Source of the DNA: Paracoccaceae bacterium
GTDB taxonomy: Bacteria > Pseudomonadota > Alphaproteobacteria > Rhodobacterales > Rhodobacteraceae
Assembly (NCBI GenBank): GCA_020852535.1
Contig: JADZAO010000082.1
Location: 1 to 22,341, forward strand
Reading direction: 5' to 3'
Length of the DNA: 22,341 bases
How positions within the stretch are numbered: the first letter of the stretch is position 1; every line of letters begins with the position of its first letter. Below are positions 1-9,144 of the stretch, piece by piece. Made by a program: the position numbers and the translations under genes. Under the pieces are notes generated by a model that had not been told where the DNA came from, did not search any database, and was given only the letters and a program-made list of their open reading frames with translations.

Positions 1-365
1 CCTATTCCATGGTCGAATTAATGGCGAGGACGCGAACACAGATGCGTCGTGTGCGGCCTTCGAGCCTGGGTGTCATGTTAGAATATGACGACATCCGGCT
101 GGATACCGAAACACATCGGGTATTTCGCGGCAACAAGGTGCTAAAGCTAGGACCAACCGAATTCCGGCTCTTGGCGGTATTCATGGAAAAATCTGGCAAG
201 GTCTGGACGCGTGAGCAGTTGCTCGACCGTGTCTGGGGACGCGATATCTATATCGATACGAGGACAGTGGACGTCCATGTCAGCCGCCTGCGCAAAGAAC
301 TGATTAAAAACGGGGTAAATGATCCTATCCGCACCGTGCGCGGTACAGGCTATGCACTGGGTTAA
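1..365 (+). CDS. phoB: Phosphate regulon response regulator PhoB, C-terminal part (cut by window start)
   Basis: Only the end of the gene is present. The frame is open from base 3, through the ATG at 9, to TAA at 363-365. The visible part is the inter-domain linker (VELMAR...) followed by an OmpR/PhoB-type winged-helix DNA-binding domain. It shows LKLGPTEFRLL, the recognition-helix stretch TREQLLDRVWGRD, DTRTVDVHVSRLRKEL and the closing wing RTVRGTGYALG. In the family, PhoB is phosphorylated by PhoR and activates phosphate-starvation genes by binding pho boxes. The phospho-acceptor receiver domain lies outside the window, so the ATG at 9 is internal and not the true start. The VWGRD and DTRTVDVH wording is typical of alphaproteobacterial PhoB. 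Another OmpR-class regulator is possible but less likely. Confidence 0.85.
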   Translation, partial: YSMVELMARTRTQMRRVRPSSLGVMLEYDDIRLDTETHRVFRGNKVLKLGPTEFRLLAVFMEKSGKVWTREQLLDRVWGRDIYIDTRTVDVHVSRLRKELIKNGVNDPIRTVRGTGYALG

Positions 366-572
366 GGGCTTGAGCCGCAAGGAGCCACTCAACCATGGGA
401 GCATCTAAAAAGCGTATGACACCACTCCAATACACAGAGTTTCAGATACTCTTCTTATTTTCACAAAAGACGTGGTTTTAAGCCTCCCCCCGCTGCTGAC
501 CGGCAGTTCCACAGCGGAACACCTTGCATGAATCTTTCGTAAAAAAAAACAACCGTCATCCGCGTCACAAAG

Positions 573-863
573 CTACGGCAAGGCTCGACCGACCTTCGGC
601 CCCATGACGCCCATGAAGTCGATATCACGAATACCAATCATGCCCGACAGGATAACCGCCACCAGCGCACCCCACACGATCAGCGTCACCAGCGTAGTAA
701 TCTTGGCCTTTTGCACCACCACATGACCCGAAGGTGCGCCTGCAGGCGTGCCAAGCATCACATCGCCCGTATCCGCCTGGCTTTCAAAACGCAGCGGCAG
801 AACCACAAAAAACACCAAAAACCATGTCGTGGCAAACAAAACAATCGCGCCAGTAATACTCAT
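573..863 (-). CDS. DUF1467 family small membrane protein
   Basis: This is a 96-residue protein with two membrane segments, about residues 4-24 (AIVLFATTWFLVFFVVLPLR) and 57-77 (TLVTLIVWGALVAVILSG). A short Gly/Pro-rich loop between them contains TGDVMLGTPAGAPSG. This layout matches DUF1467, a family of unknown function that in Rhodobacteraceae usually follows the methylmalonyl-CoA epimerase gene. The same order is seen here: the ATG at 863 shares one base with the stop codon of the decayed mce frame (TGATG), the usual sign of translational coupling. Loss of mce may therefore have changed how this gene is translated. The ORF itself is intact. It converges with phoB across about 200 bases in which I see no convincing terminator. 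Confidence 0.8.
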   Translation of the reverse strand: MSITGAIVLFATTWFLVFFVVLPLRFESQADTGDVMLGTPAGAPSGHVVVQKAKITTLVTLIVWGALVAVILSGMIGIRDIDFMGVMGPKVGRALP

Positions 864-1245
864 CAGATCTGCTCCAGCTCAATCAGACAGCCTTTAAAAT
901 CTTTGGGATAAAGGAACAACACAAGCCTCCCGTGCACCCGACTTTTGGCTCGCCCGACCCCAGTACCCACGCACCAAAAGCCTTCAGCCAATCAGGTGCC
1001 GCAAGAACGTCCCCACCTCCTAGCAGACATGATAAATGCCCCCTAGGGTTCTTTTTTCCAAAACCCCGCAATCGACAACCCCTCGCCAAACAGATAGAAA
1101 AACTCAATCTTAGTATTGGGACAATTCATAAAGCCCCACTCATCCCGTGATATAGTTCTTCCTGCAGCGCACCGACCTTGATCACCCCATGCGCTGCAGC
1201 CTGCTCAAAAACCATCCAAAGGATAGGGGCCGTCGACAGGACCCA
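863..1245 (-). pseudogene. mce: Decayed methylmalonyl-CoA epimerase (mce)
   Basis: Pieces of a VOC-fold methylmalonyl-CoA epimerase can be read in order on the minus strand, but in different frames. First comes KVGALQEELYHG, then PNTKIEFFYLFGEGLSIAG ending in an in-frame TAG. After a shift comes GGIYHVC, then stop, then EV. In a further frame LKAFGAWVLGSGEPKVG follows, and finally LVLFLYPKDFKGCLIELEQI with TGA at 865-863. Intact family members run about 134 residues with LPNTKIELLYPLGE, VLGSGEPKIG and FLHPKDFNGCLVELEQ, so the identity is clear. Several independent frameshifts and stops make a sequencing slip an unlikely sole cause. The N-terminal end is too degraded to place exactly. The gene sits between aspS and DUF1467 on the same strand. 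Confidence 0.85.
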
Positions 1246-1300
1246 AAGGGATGGCTTGCGGCATAAAGCTGCTTTTTAGAACAACCAAAATGATGGAACT

Positions 1301-3079
1301 TTAGTCCTTCGGGACCACGCGCAAGCGCAGCTCTCGCAACTGCTCGTTCGAAGGTTCGCTCGGCGCCCCCATCAGCAGGTCTTCCGCCCGCTGGTTCATC
1401 GGGAACATGATTACCTCACGGATGTTTTGCTCGTCGGCCAGCAGCATTACCGCGCGGTCAATCCCCATTGCACACCCCCCGTGCGGAGGAGCGCCATATT
1501 TGAAGGCTTTGACCATCCCCCCAAACCGCTTATCGACCTCACTATTGGGATATCCGGCTATTTCGAAGGCCCGATACATAATCTCAGGCTTGTGGTTGCG
1601 GATACCGCCTGAGATCAACTCGTAACCGTTACAGGCAAGATCATACTGATAGGCATAGACTGCCAGCGGATCACCCGCCAAAGCCTCCATCCCGCCCTGC
1701 GGCATTGAGAATGGGTTATGGCTAAAATCAATTTTTCCATCGTCAGTCTTCTCAAACATCGGAAAATCAACGATCCACGCAAAACGGAACGTATCCATCT
1801 CGCACAGACCCAACTCCCGCCCGATCTCATTGCGCGCACGGCCGGCCACAGATTCGAACTGCTCGGGTTTTCCACCAAGGAAAAAAGCCGCGTCTCCCAT
1901 CCCAAGACCAAGTTGCACACGGATAGCTTCCGTCCGTTCGGGTCCTATATTCTTAGCCAAGGGGCCTGCGGCTTCCATGCCCGACCCGTCCTCAGCCTCA
2001 CGCCAGAAAATATATCCCATCCCCGGCAAACCATCTTTCTGGGCAAATTCATTCATCCGGTCGCAAAATTTGCGACGACCACCAGTCGGAGCCGGAATAG
2101 CTCTAATCTCAGTCCCCTCATTTTCCAAAAGTTTGGCAAAGGCCGTAAAGCCCGACCCGCGGAAATGCTCTGACACGATCTGCATTCTGATCGGGTTACG
2201 CAGGTCCGGTTTATCAGATCCATACCACAACAAACTATCGCGATAGGCTATTTGCGGCCAGACAGAATCCACTTTCCGCCCACCTCCAAACTCCTCAAAC
2301 ACACCCTGAATCACCGGCTGCACAGCGGCAAACACGTCTTCCTGCTCTACAAAACTCATTTCAACATCAAGCTGATAAAAATCCGTAGGGGAACGGTCTG
2401 CCCGCGGATCTTCATCACGAAAACAGGGTGCGATCTGGAAATACCGGTCAAATCCTGCCACCATGATCAGCTGTTTAAACTGCTGCGGCGCCTGCGGGAG
2501 CGCATAGAACTTACCCGGATGCAAGCGACTCGGCACCAAAAAGTCCCGGGCCCCCTCGGGGCTAGAAGCTGTAATGATCGGCGTTTGAAACTCGGTGAAC
2601 CCCTGATTCCACATCCGATTACGCAAAGACCTCACCACATTGGACCGCAGCATCATATTGCGATGCAGTTTTTCTCGACGCAGGGCTAGGAAACGATAGG
2701 TAAGCCGCGTATCTTCGGGATAATCCACCTCACCAAATACCGGCATTGGCAATTCTTCCGAAGGGCCCAGAACCGCCATACCGGTTGCATAAACTTCGAT
2801 CTCGCCCGTCGGAATCTTCGAGTTTACCAAAACCGCATCCCGCGCTTTCACCTGCCCGTCGATACGGATCACCCATTCGGCCCGCACCTTCTCGATCTCG
2901 GCAAAGGCCGGACTGTCGCTGTCGGCCAGCACCTGCGTGACCCCATAATGGTCGCGCAAATCGATAAACAAGACACCCCCGTGATCGCGCACACGATGCA
3001 CCCAGCCCGACAAACGGACCTCTTGACCCACATGAGCGCTATTTAGTTCGGCACAGGTATGGCTGCGATATACGTGCAT
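1301..3079 (-). CDS. aspS: Aspartate--tRNA ligase, probably non-discriminating (Asp/Asn) type
   Basis: AspRS charges tRNA(Asp) with aspartate. The 592-residue product has the bacterial layout. An N-terminal OB-fold anticodon domain (about 1-110, LSGWVHRVRDHGGVLFIDLRD) is followed by a class II catalytic core. The core carries the AMP/Asp-binding stretch (PQAPQQFKQLLM-like), motif 2 (FRDEDPRADR), an inserted GAD domain and motif 3 (GGCAMGIDRAVMLLADE). I chose the ATG at 3079, giving MHVYRSHTCAEL, because GGGG lies six bases upstream; a GTG 15 bases earlier would add MKGTH and has no such site. The His in RRDHGG aligns with the residue linked to relaxed tRNA(Asn) charging in bacterial AspRS, where GatCAB then converts Asp-tRNA(Asn). 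That last point is inference. The length is normal and the gene is intact. Confidence 0.96.
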   Translation of the reverse strand: MHVYRSHTCAELNSAHVGQEVRLSGWVHRVRDHGGVLFIDLRDHYGVTQVLADSDSPAFAEIEKVRAEWVIRIDGQVKARDAVLVNSKIPTGEIEVYATGMAVLGPSEELPMPVFGEVDYPEDTRLTYRFLALRREKLHRNMMLRSNVVRSLRNRMWNQGFTEFQTPIITASSPEGARDFLVPSRLHPGKFYALPQAPQQFKQLIMVAGFDRYFQIAPCFRDEDPRADRSPTDFYQLDVEMSFVEQEDVFAAVQPVIQGVFEEFGGGRKVDSVWPQIAYRDSLLWYGSDKPDLRNPIRMQIVSEHFRGSGFTAFAKLLENEGTEIRAIPAPTGGRRKFCDRMNEFAQKDGLPGMGYIFWREAEDGSGMEAAGPLAKNIGPERTEAIRVQLGLGMGDAAFFLGGKPEQFESVAGRARNEIGRELGLCEMDTFRFAWIVDFPMFEKTDDGKIDFSHNPFSMPQGGMEALAGDPLAVYAYQYDLACNGYELISGGIRNHKPEIMYRAFEIAGYPNSEVDKRFGGMVKAFKYGAPPHGGCAMGIDRAVMLLADEQNIREVIMFPMNQRAEDLLMGAPSEPSNEQLRELRLRVVPKD

Positions 3080-3369
3080 ATGTGTCCCCTTCACGAGACA
3101 TAAACCAAGATTTCTGCCGATACACCCCTTGGCACTGACGAAGTCAAGCTACGACACCATCCGCACTCGACCATGCTACCGGCCTGCATTTTATACTCAT
3201 TTTTACATTCTTTGCCTCTTTTAATACACAACAATTCTAAAAAGATCGTTTCAAAGCTTGCTCGAATGAAAAAATCAGAGTCTAATTCCATTATCAAAGG
3301 CGGCTCAAACCGCTGGTGCGAGTGACCGCGATACTTACGCGACGTAAAAAAACAACAACGGAGAAAACA
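3080..3369. other. Divergent intergenic region between aspS and the permease gene
   Basis: These roughly 290 bases must hold the promoters of both divergent genes. The stretch around 3180-3300 is AT-rich. No convincing palindromic operator or RNA gene is visible. The open minus-strand frame crossing it encodes a composition-biased product with no family resemblance. Confidence 0.5.
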
Positions 3370-4931
3370 ATGGTATCGAAAAAACATACCGACCGCGAAA
3401 GGCAGGAGGATATAAAATCCTTCACGGCATGGGCTACGCACAGGAATTATCGCGTTCCATGTCTAAATTCTCGAACTTCGCAATCTCCTTCTCGATCATG
3501 TGCATCATGTCGGGCGGTATCAACTCAATCGGTCAAGCGACATCGGGCGCGGGCGGTGCAGCAATCGGTATCGGCTGGCCGGTGGGCATGATTGGCTCAG
3601 CTATGTTCGCGCTGGCGCTTGGGCAGATTTCTTCAGCCTACCCCACTGCGGGCGGACTCTACCACTGGGGATCGATCCTCGGGAATCGTTTCACAGGTTG
3701 GCTATCGGCATGGCTCAACCTTTTGGGCCTCGTTACCGTTCTAGGCGCCATTAACGTCGGCACCTTCTACTTCTTCTATGGCGCCTTCGGGGCGTATTTT
3801 GGGCTTGAAGATACACTGTCGAATCGTGTGATCTTCATGGCTGTAATTACCGGCATCCAAGCCCTGACTAACCACATGGGCATCAAGCTGACGGCAAAAC
3901 TGACCGACTTCTCGGGCTACCTAATCTTCGCGACAGCGCTCCTTCTAACAATTGGCTGTCTTGCATCGACCAGCAGCTTTGAGATCAGCCGCCTGTGGAC
4001 CTTCAGCAACTACACCGGAGCCGAAGGCGCATCGAGCGTCTGGCCGGTCACAGTAGGTGGCGGTATGGCCTTCCTTCTTGGTCTCATCCTACCGATCTAC
4101 ACCAGCACCGGTTACGACGCCTCGGCCCATACGTCTGAGGAAACCATCAACGCCGCTAACGCCGTGCCTTCAGGGATGGTACAAGCGGTCTTCTGGTCAG
4201 GCCTCGTCGGCTGGATCATGCTCTGCTCTTTTGTGCTGATGATTCCAAACATGGACGATGCGGCAAAACAGGGCTGGAACGTGTTCTTCTGGGCGATGGA
4301 TGCGCAAATGAACCCAACCCTGAAACAGGTCCTCTATTTCCTGATCTTCATATCGCAGTTCCTCTGCGGTCTAGCGACCGTAACCTCGCTCAGCCGGATG
4401 CTCTTCGCCTTTGCACGTGATGACGGCATGCCGATCGGATCGAAGGCGCTAGCAACCGTCTCACCGCAATACCGCACACCGGTTGCGGCCATCTGGACAG
4501 GCTCAGTTCTGGCCACGCTCTTCGTCTGGCTAACCTCGGCGATCACCATCGCCGGAACGTCCGCCTATTCGATCGTCGTGTCCTGTACGGTGATCTTCCT
4601 CTTCCTGTCCTTCACCCTACCGATCGCTCTTGGTCTCTTTGCCATCGGCGGACCCAAATGGCCTAAAATGGGACCATGGAGCCTTGGGATAGGAACCTAC
4701 AAACTGGTCGCAGTGCTTTCGATTCTGTGGATGGCGCTGACCTTCTTCCTTGGCATCCAGCCTCCAAACGACTGGGCGCTGCCAATTACCCTTGGCTTTA
4801 TCGTACTTGCGCTCATCATCTGGGTGCTGGTCGAAAATCGCCGCTTTAAAGGCCCACCGACCGGTGACGAGATCAAGGCCCGCAAAGCCGCCATCGCCGC
4901 CGCCGAAGCAGCCGTAGGCGAAAAAGGCTAA
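3370..4931 (+). CDS. APC-superfamily amino-acid permease (ACT-like), apparent frameshift near the N terminus
   Basis: From 3429 the frame encodes about 500 residues with roughly 12 hydrophobic segments. It opens with the family hallmark ELSRSMSKFSNFAISFSIMC, then SGGINSIGQATSGAGG. Later stretches are typical of the amino-acid/choline transporter branch of the APC superfamily (GYDASAHTSEET, SRMLFAFARDDGMP, TPVAAIW). Such proteins import amino acids, GABA or related amines; the substrate cannot be told here. The best start is the ATG at 3370, preceded by CGGAG at good spacing, giving MVSKKHTDRERQEDIK. Homologs continue ILHGMGYAQEL, but that lies in the next frame. One extra A in the AAAA run at 3414-3417 would join them. 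As read, only a start at 3429 gives the main ORF, and it has no ribosome site. The gene could be broken or the base a sequencing miss. Confidence 0.8.
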
Positions 4932-4956
4932 GCTTAACTGCAAAGCCAAAAAAATA

Positions 4957-4985
4957 GGGCCGGAGGGAAACCTCCGGCCCTTTTC
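4957..4985 (+). terminator. Rho-independent terminator after the permease gene
   Basis: A perfect ten-base-pair GC-rich stem, GGGCCGGAGG (4957-4966) with CCTCCGGCCC (4971-4980), has a GAAA loop and is followed by TTTT and further T-rich sequence. It sits 25 bases after the permease stop codon. The run of A before the stem suggests it could also work from the other strand. Confidence 0.93.
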
Positions 4986-5422
4986 TCTTGTTTTGATAAA
5001 ACACCCTTGGCTAAATTACGAAGATATTTTCCATCAAGAAAGCACAGCGTCGAAAGCTGCAACAGCACGGAAAAATACATTCAAAAAACCAATAATGCCC
5101 CCTACAAAACAAACGTAATTAACGACAAAACCGAAAGCCGCACCTATATGAGAAACTAAGTGCAATCCTAACACGCGCGATCCCAAACGCAGCAAAGTTC
5201 AAACACGACACGTCATACCCCGCTAACCCGTCTGAACTTGTACAAAAAAACATCAAAGCCACGGTGCGACCCGATGATCCACCTCCCTGCACCTGAACCC
5301 TGCCCTAGCGCACAATACCTTGCGCAAGCCCCCTCACTCCCCTAAACCCCCGTCAATTTGCTAAAAGCACGAATCCACCACCCGCAGCACAGCGCAGCGG
5401 AATGGCACATGCGGGACAAAAC
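4986..5422. other. Long intergenic region upstream of carB
   Basis: About 440 bases lie between the permease terminator and carB. I see no ORF with coding character and no tRNA. It presumably contains the carB promoter. The region is rich in A and C on the plus strand with scattered stops in all frames, and could be decayed sequence, but no recognisable protein fragment was found. Confidence 0.4.
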
Positions 5423-8400
5423 ATGCCGAAAAGAACCGACATCTCCTCGATCATGATCATCGGAGCCGGTCCCATCGTCATCGGACAGGCCTGCGAATTT
5501 GACTACTCAGGTGCACAGGCCTGCAAAGCCCTGCGCGAAGAGGGGTATCGCGTCATCCTTATAAACTCGAACCCCGCCACGATTATGACCGATCCGGGTC
5601 TGGCAGACGCTACCTACATCGAACCGATCACCCCCGAAGTTGTTGCCAAGATCATCGAAAAAGAACGCCCCGACGCGCTTCTGCCCACGATGGGCGGCCA
5701 AACCGCGCTCAATACCGCCCTCGCTCTCGACGACCTTGGCGTGCTCAAGAAATTCGGTGTCCAGATGATCGGCGCCAATCGCCACGCCATCGAAATGGCA
5801 GAAGACCGCAAACTCTTTCGCGAAGCGATGGACCGCATCGGCCTCGACAACCCCAAAGCTACTATCATCGCCGCCCCAAAACTGGCATCGGGCAAATACG
5901 ACATTGCCGCCGGCATAGGCGAAGCGATTAAGGCGCTAGAATACCTAGGCCTTCCCGCTATCATTCGCCCCGCCTTCACGCTCGGCGGTACCGGTGGCGG
6001 CGTTGCCTATAACCGCGACGATTACGAAGCCATCGTCCGCTCCGGCCTCGAAGCCTCGCCCATGGCGCAAGTCCTGATCGACGAATCCCTCCTCGGCTGG
6101 AAAGAATTCGAAATGGAGGTGGTCCGCGACCATAAGGACAACGCAATCATCGTCTGTGCGATCGAAAACATCGACCCGATGGGCGTGCACACTGGCGACA
6201 GCATCACCGTGGCCCCTGCCCTCACACTGACCGACAAGGAATACCAAATCATGCGCAACGGCTCCATCGCCGTTCTGCGCGAAATCGGCGTCGAAACCGG
6301 CGGCTCGAATGTACAATGGGCAATCAACCCCGTCGACGGACGCATGGTCGTGATCGAGATGAATCCCCGGGTCTCCCGCTCCTCGGCGCTGGCCTCCAAA
6401 GCAACCGGCTTTCCAATTGCAAAAATCGCTACCAAGCTTGCCATCGGCTACACGCTAGACGAGCTGGATAATGATATCACCAAAGTCACACCCGCCTCCT
6501 TCGAGCCTTCCATCGATTATATCGTGACCAAAATCCCGCGTTTCGCCTTCGAAAAATTCCCCGGCTCCGAACCCAAGCTCACCACCGCGATGAAATCAGT
6601 GGGCGAAGTCATGGCCATCGGTCGTACGATCCACGAATCCCTACAAAAGGCCCTCGCCTCGCTCGAAACTGGTCTGACCGGATTTGACGAAATCGCCATT
6701 TCTGGTGCGCCAGACAAAGCCGCCATCATCAAAGCGCTGTCCCAGCAAACCCCCGATCGTATCCGCGTCATTGCACAAGCCATGCGCCACGGCATGACCA
6801 ACGACGAAATCCAGCAAGCCACCGCTTTCGATCCATGGTTTTTGTCCCGCATCCGCGAAATCATCGATATCGAAGCACAAGTCCGTCACGACGGCCTGCC
6901 GCTTGATGAAGCTGGCATGCGCCGCCTTAAAATGTTTGGCTTCACCGATGCCCGTCTCGCCAAACTCACCAAACACGACGAAACGGAAATCCGGCACGCC
7001 CGCCACAAGCTCGGCGTCACCGCCGTGTTCAAACGCATCGACACTTGCGCTGCCGAATTCGAGGCGCAAACTCCCTACATGTATTCCACCTACGAATCCC
7101 CCGTCATGGGCGATGTAGAATGCGAATCTCGCCCCTCCAACGCCAAAAAAGTCGTGATCCTCGGCGGTGGCCCCAACCGCATTGGCCAAGGCATCGAATT
7201 TGACTACTGCTGCGTTCACGCCTGCTACGCCCTCACAGCAGCAGGCTATGAAACCATCATGATCAACTGCAACCCCGAGACGGTATCGACAGACTACGAC
7301 ACCTCAGATCGCCTTTATTTTGAGCCGCTCACCCTCGAACACGTACTCGAAATCCTACGCGTTGAACAAAACAACGGCACCCTCCACGGTGTAATCGTGC
7401 AATTCGGCGGCCAAACACCGCTTAAACTCGCCAACGCACTGCATGCCGAAGGTATCCCAATCCTCGGCACCACGCCCGACGCCATCAACCTCGCCGAAGA
7501 CCGCGAACGCTTCCAAGGCCTCTTACAAAAACTCGGTCTAAAACAACCACACAACGGCACCGCGCGCTCGCGCGACGAAGCCTTCGCAGTTGCCAAAAAA
7601 CTAGGCTACCCCCTCGTAATCCGCCCCTCCTTCGTCTTGGGCGGACGCGCGATGGAAATCGTCCATTCCGACGAACAATTGGAGCGCTACATCACCACCG
7701 CCGTGAACGTCTCAGGCGATAGCCCCGTGCTGCTCGACAGATATCTATCCGGCGCTATCGAAGTCGATGTCGACGCGCTCTCAGACGGTAAACACGTCCA
7801 TGTCGCAGGCATCATGGAACATATCGAAGAAGCGGGTGTCCACTCGGGCGACTCGGCCTGCTGCCTCCCGCCGCACTCGCTCTCAGCAGAGACCATCGCT
7901 GAGATCAAAAAGCAAACCATAGTGATGGCACTCGCCCTTAATGTCATAGGTCTGATGAACGTACAGTTCGCAATCAAGGACGAGATAATCTACGTTCTTG
8001 AAGTAAACCCACGCGCCAGCCGTACTGTTCCCTTCGTGGCGAAAGCCACCGACAGTGCCATCGCGGCCATAGCCGCCCGCCTGATGGCAGGCGAGCCGCT
8101 ATCTAACTTCCCCCTCCGCTCCCCCTATCCAGCAGGCCTAGGTCCCGACAGCCCTCTCCCCTTGGCCGACCCCAACACGCTTGCCGACCCAATCACCCCG
8201 TGGTTCAGCGTAAAAGAAGCTGTCCTCCCCTTCGCCCGCTTCCCCGGTGTCGATCCACTCCTCGGCCCCGAAATGCGCTCGACAGGCGAAGTGATGGGCT
8301 GGGACCGCACCTTCGCACTGGCCTTTCTCAAAGCCCAAATGGGCGCAGGCACCATCCTGCCAGAAACAGGGCGCGTCTTTCTCTCTGTTAAAAACATGGA

Positions 8401-8752
8401 CAAAACCGAAACACTGGCAAATGCCGCCCGCGATTTTGTCGCAATGGGTTTTAAGCTAGTGGCGACCAAAGGCACCAACGACTGGCTCAAAACCCAAAAC
8501 ATCAAAGCCGAGGCAGTAAATAAGGTCTACGAAGGCCGCCCAAATATCGTCGACCGCCTGAAAAACAACGACATCGCACTGGTACTAAATACCACCGAAA
8601 GCACTCAAGCCATCAGCGACAGTCGCGACATTCGCCGCGTCGCCCTGATGGACAAGATCCCTTATTTTACCACAGCTGCCGCTTTCATCGCCGCCGCAGC
8701 AGCAGTAAGAGCGCGTGGAGAAGGCTATGGTGTGCGGACCTTACAAGGCTGA
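5423..8752 (+). CDS. carB: Carbamoyl-phosphate synthase large subunit
   Basis: CarB makes carbamoyl phosphate from glutamine-derived ammonia, bicarbonate and two ATP, for pyrimidine and arginine synthesis, together with the small subunit CarA (not in this window). The product is about 1109 residues with the expected duplicated layout. The first Rossmann/ATP-grasp half starts with IMIIGAGPIVIGQACEFDYSG and contains RPAFTLGGTGGG. The second half starts with VVILGGGPNRIGQGIEFDYC and contains RPSFVLGGRAMEIV. It ends with an MGS-like allosteric domain (from about 960, VFLSVKNMDKTETLANAARD). I chose the ATG at 5423 (MPKRTDISSIM, where homologs begin), with GCGGGA six bases upstream; an ATG at 5402 would add seven residues. 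The gene is intact and appears to be transcribed alone. Confidence 0.97.
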   Translation: MPKRTDISSIMIIGAGPIVIGQACEFDYSGAQACKALREEGYRVILINSNPATIMTDPGLADATYIEPITPEVVAKIIEKERPDALLPTMGGQTALNTALALDDLGVLKKFGVQMIGANRHAIEMAEDRKLFREAMDRIGLDNPKATIIAAPKLASGKYDIAAGIGEAIKALEYLGLPAIIRPAFTLGGTGGGVAYNRDDYEAIVRSGLEASPMAQVLIDESLLGWKEFEMEVVRDHKDNAIIVCAIENIDPMGVHTGDSITVAPALTLTDKEYQIMRNGSIAVLREIGVETGGSNVQWAINPVDGRMVVIEMNPRVSRSSALASKATGFPIAKIATKLAIGYTLDELDNDITKVTPASFEPSIDYIVTKIPRFAFEKFPGSEPKLTTAMKSVGEVMAIGRTIHESLQKALASLETGLTGFDEIAISGAPDKAAIIKALSQQTPDRIRVIAQAMRHGMTNDEIQQATAFDPWFLSRIREIIDIEAQVRHDGLPLDEAGMRRLKMFGFTDARLAKLTKHDETEIRHARHKLGVTAVFKRIDTCAAEFEAQTPYMYSTYESPVMGDVECESRPSNAKKVVILGGGPNRIGQGIEFDYCCVHACYALTAAGYETIMINCNPETVSTDYDTSDRLYFEPLTLEHVLEILRVEQNNGTLHGVIVQFGGQTPLKLANALHAEGIPILGTTPDAINLAEDRERFQGLLQKLGLKQPHNGTARSRDEAFAVAKKLGYPLVIRPSFVLGGRAMEIVHSDEQLERYITTAVNVSGDSPVLLDRYLSGAIEVDVDALSDGKHVHVAGIMEHIEEAGVHSGDSACCLPPHSLSAETIAEIKKQTIVMALALNVIGLMNVQFAIKDEIIYVLEVNPRASRTVPFVAKATDSAIAAIAARLMAGEPLSNFPLRSPYPAGLGPDSPLPLADPNTLADPITPWFSVKEAVLPFARFPGVDPLLGPEMRSTGEVMGWDRTFALAFLKAQMGAGTILPETGRVFLSVKNMDKTETLANAARDFVAMGFKLVATKGTNDWLKTQNIKAEAVNKVYEGRPNIVDRLKNNDIALVLNTTESTQAISDSRDIRRVALMDKIPYFTTAAAFIAAAAAVRARGEGYGVRTLQG

Positions 8753-9123
8753 CCGACCACGACACCTAACGCAAACATGAAAAAGCTTTTCCCCATCGCC
8801 CCTTCAGCTTTTTAAAATCAACCATCGCGCCCACGATCAACCCCAAAAACCCTGTGTGACAAGGATAAATAAGCCCCTTAAAGCAGCGATTCAGACGCTT
8901 GAATAAAGTCTGCATTCTACCCGCACAAAATCACCACGCTTGACATGTGCTGCCAAAAGCCCAATCTACTCCACGCTCGCCCTCCGCTGCCGCGTGAGCA
9001 GCCCCCACTTGGGGAAAGAGACCGGGCCAAAGCTTCCCACCTTCACGCAGGGGTTCCGCGCAGCAAAAGCAGCGCTCGACCTGCAACCTACCGCTTCTAT
9101 GCGGTCCCCTTGGCCCATAAGAT
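8753..9123. other. Intergenic region between carB and the helicase gene
   Basis: These 370 bases have no ORF I can support. At 8780-8813 AAAAAGCT and AGCTTTTT could form an A/T-only stem with a long loop, a poor terminator candidate for carB. The part from about 8940 to 9110 has backbone-like composition and may be decayed coding sequence, but no family was recognised. Confidence 0.4.
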
Positions 9124-9129
9124 ATGGGC
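9113..9129 (+). promoter_or_regulatory. Inverted repeat covering the first ATG of the helicase gene
   Basis: GCCCATA (9113-9119), a three-base AGA spacer and TATGGGC (9123-9129) form a perfect seven-base-pair hairpin. The ATG at 9124-9126 lies inside its right arm. In RNA it would hide that start codon. This favours initiation at 9130 or 9145, or a structure-dependent control of translation. Its function is inferred from the sequence only. Confidence 0.45.
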
Positions 9130-9144
9130 ATGAAAGACATTGAT

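Noticed and set aside
3091..3441. 116-codon minus-strand open frame upstream of aspS
   Set aside because: It lies in the divergent promoter region, overlaps the permease start, and encodes an odd Cys/Phe/Arg-rich product without family resemblance or ribosome site.
4990..5035. AT-rich stretch that looked like a dispersed intergenic repeat of marine Rhodobacteraceae
   Set aside because: No second copy was found in the window and I cannot confirm the resemblance without a search.
6641..7219. 192-codon minus-strand frame inside carB
   Set aside because: It is fully antisense to conserved CarB sequence and follows from the GC-rich third codon positions of carB.
8780..8813. A/T-only stem after carB as a terminator
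   Set aside because: The stem is A-T rich with a 17-base loop and has only a short T run; too weak to call.
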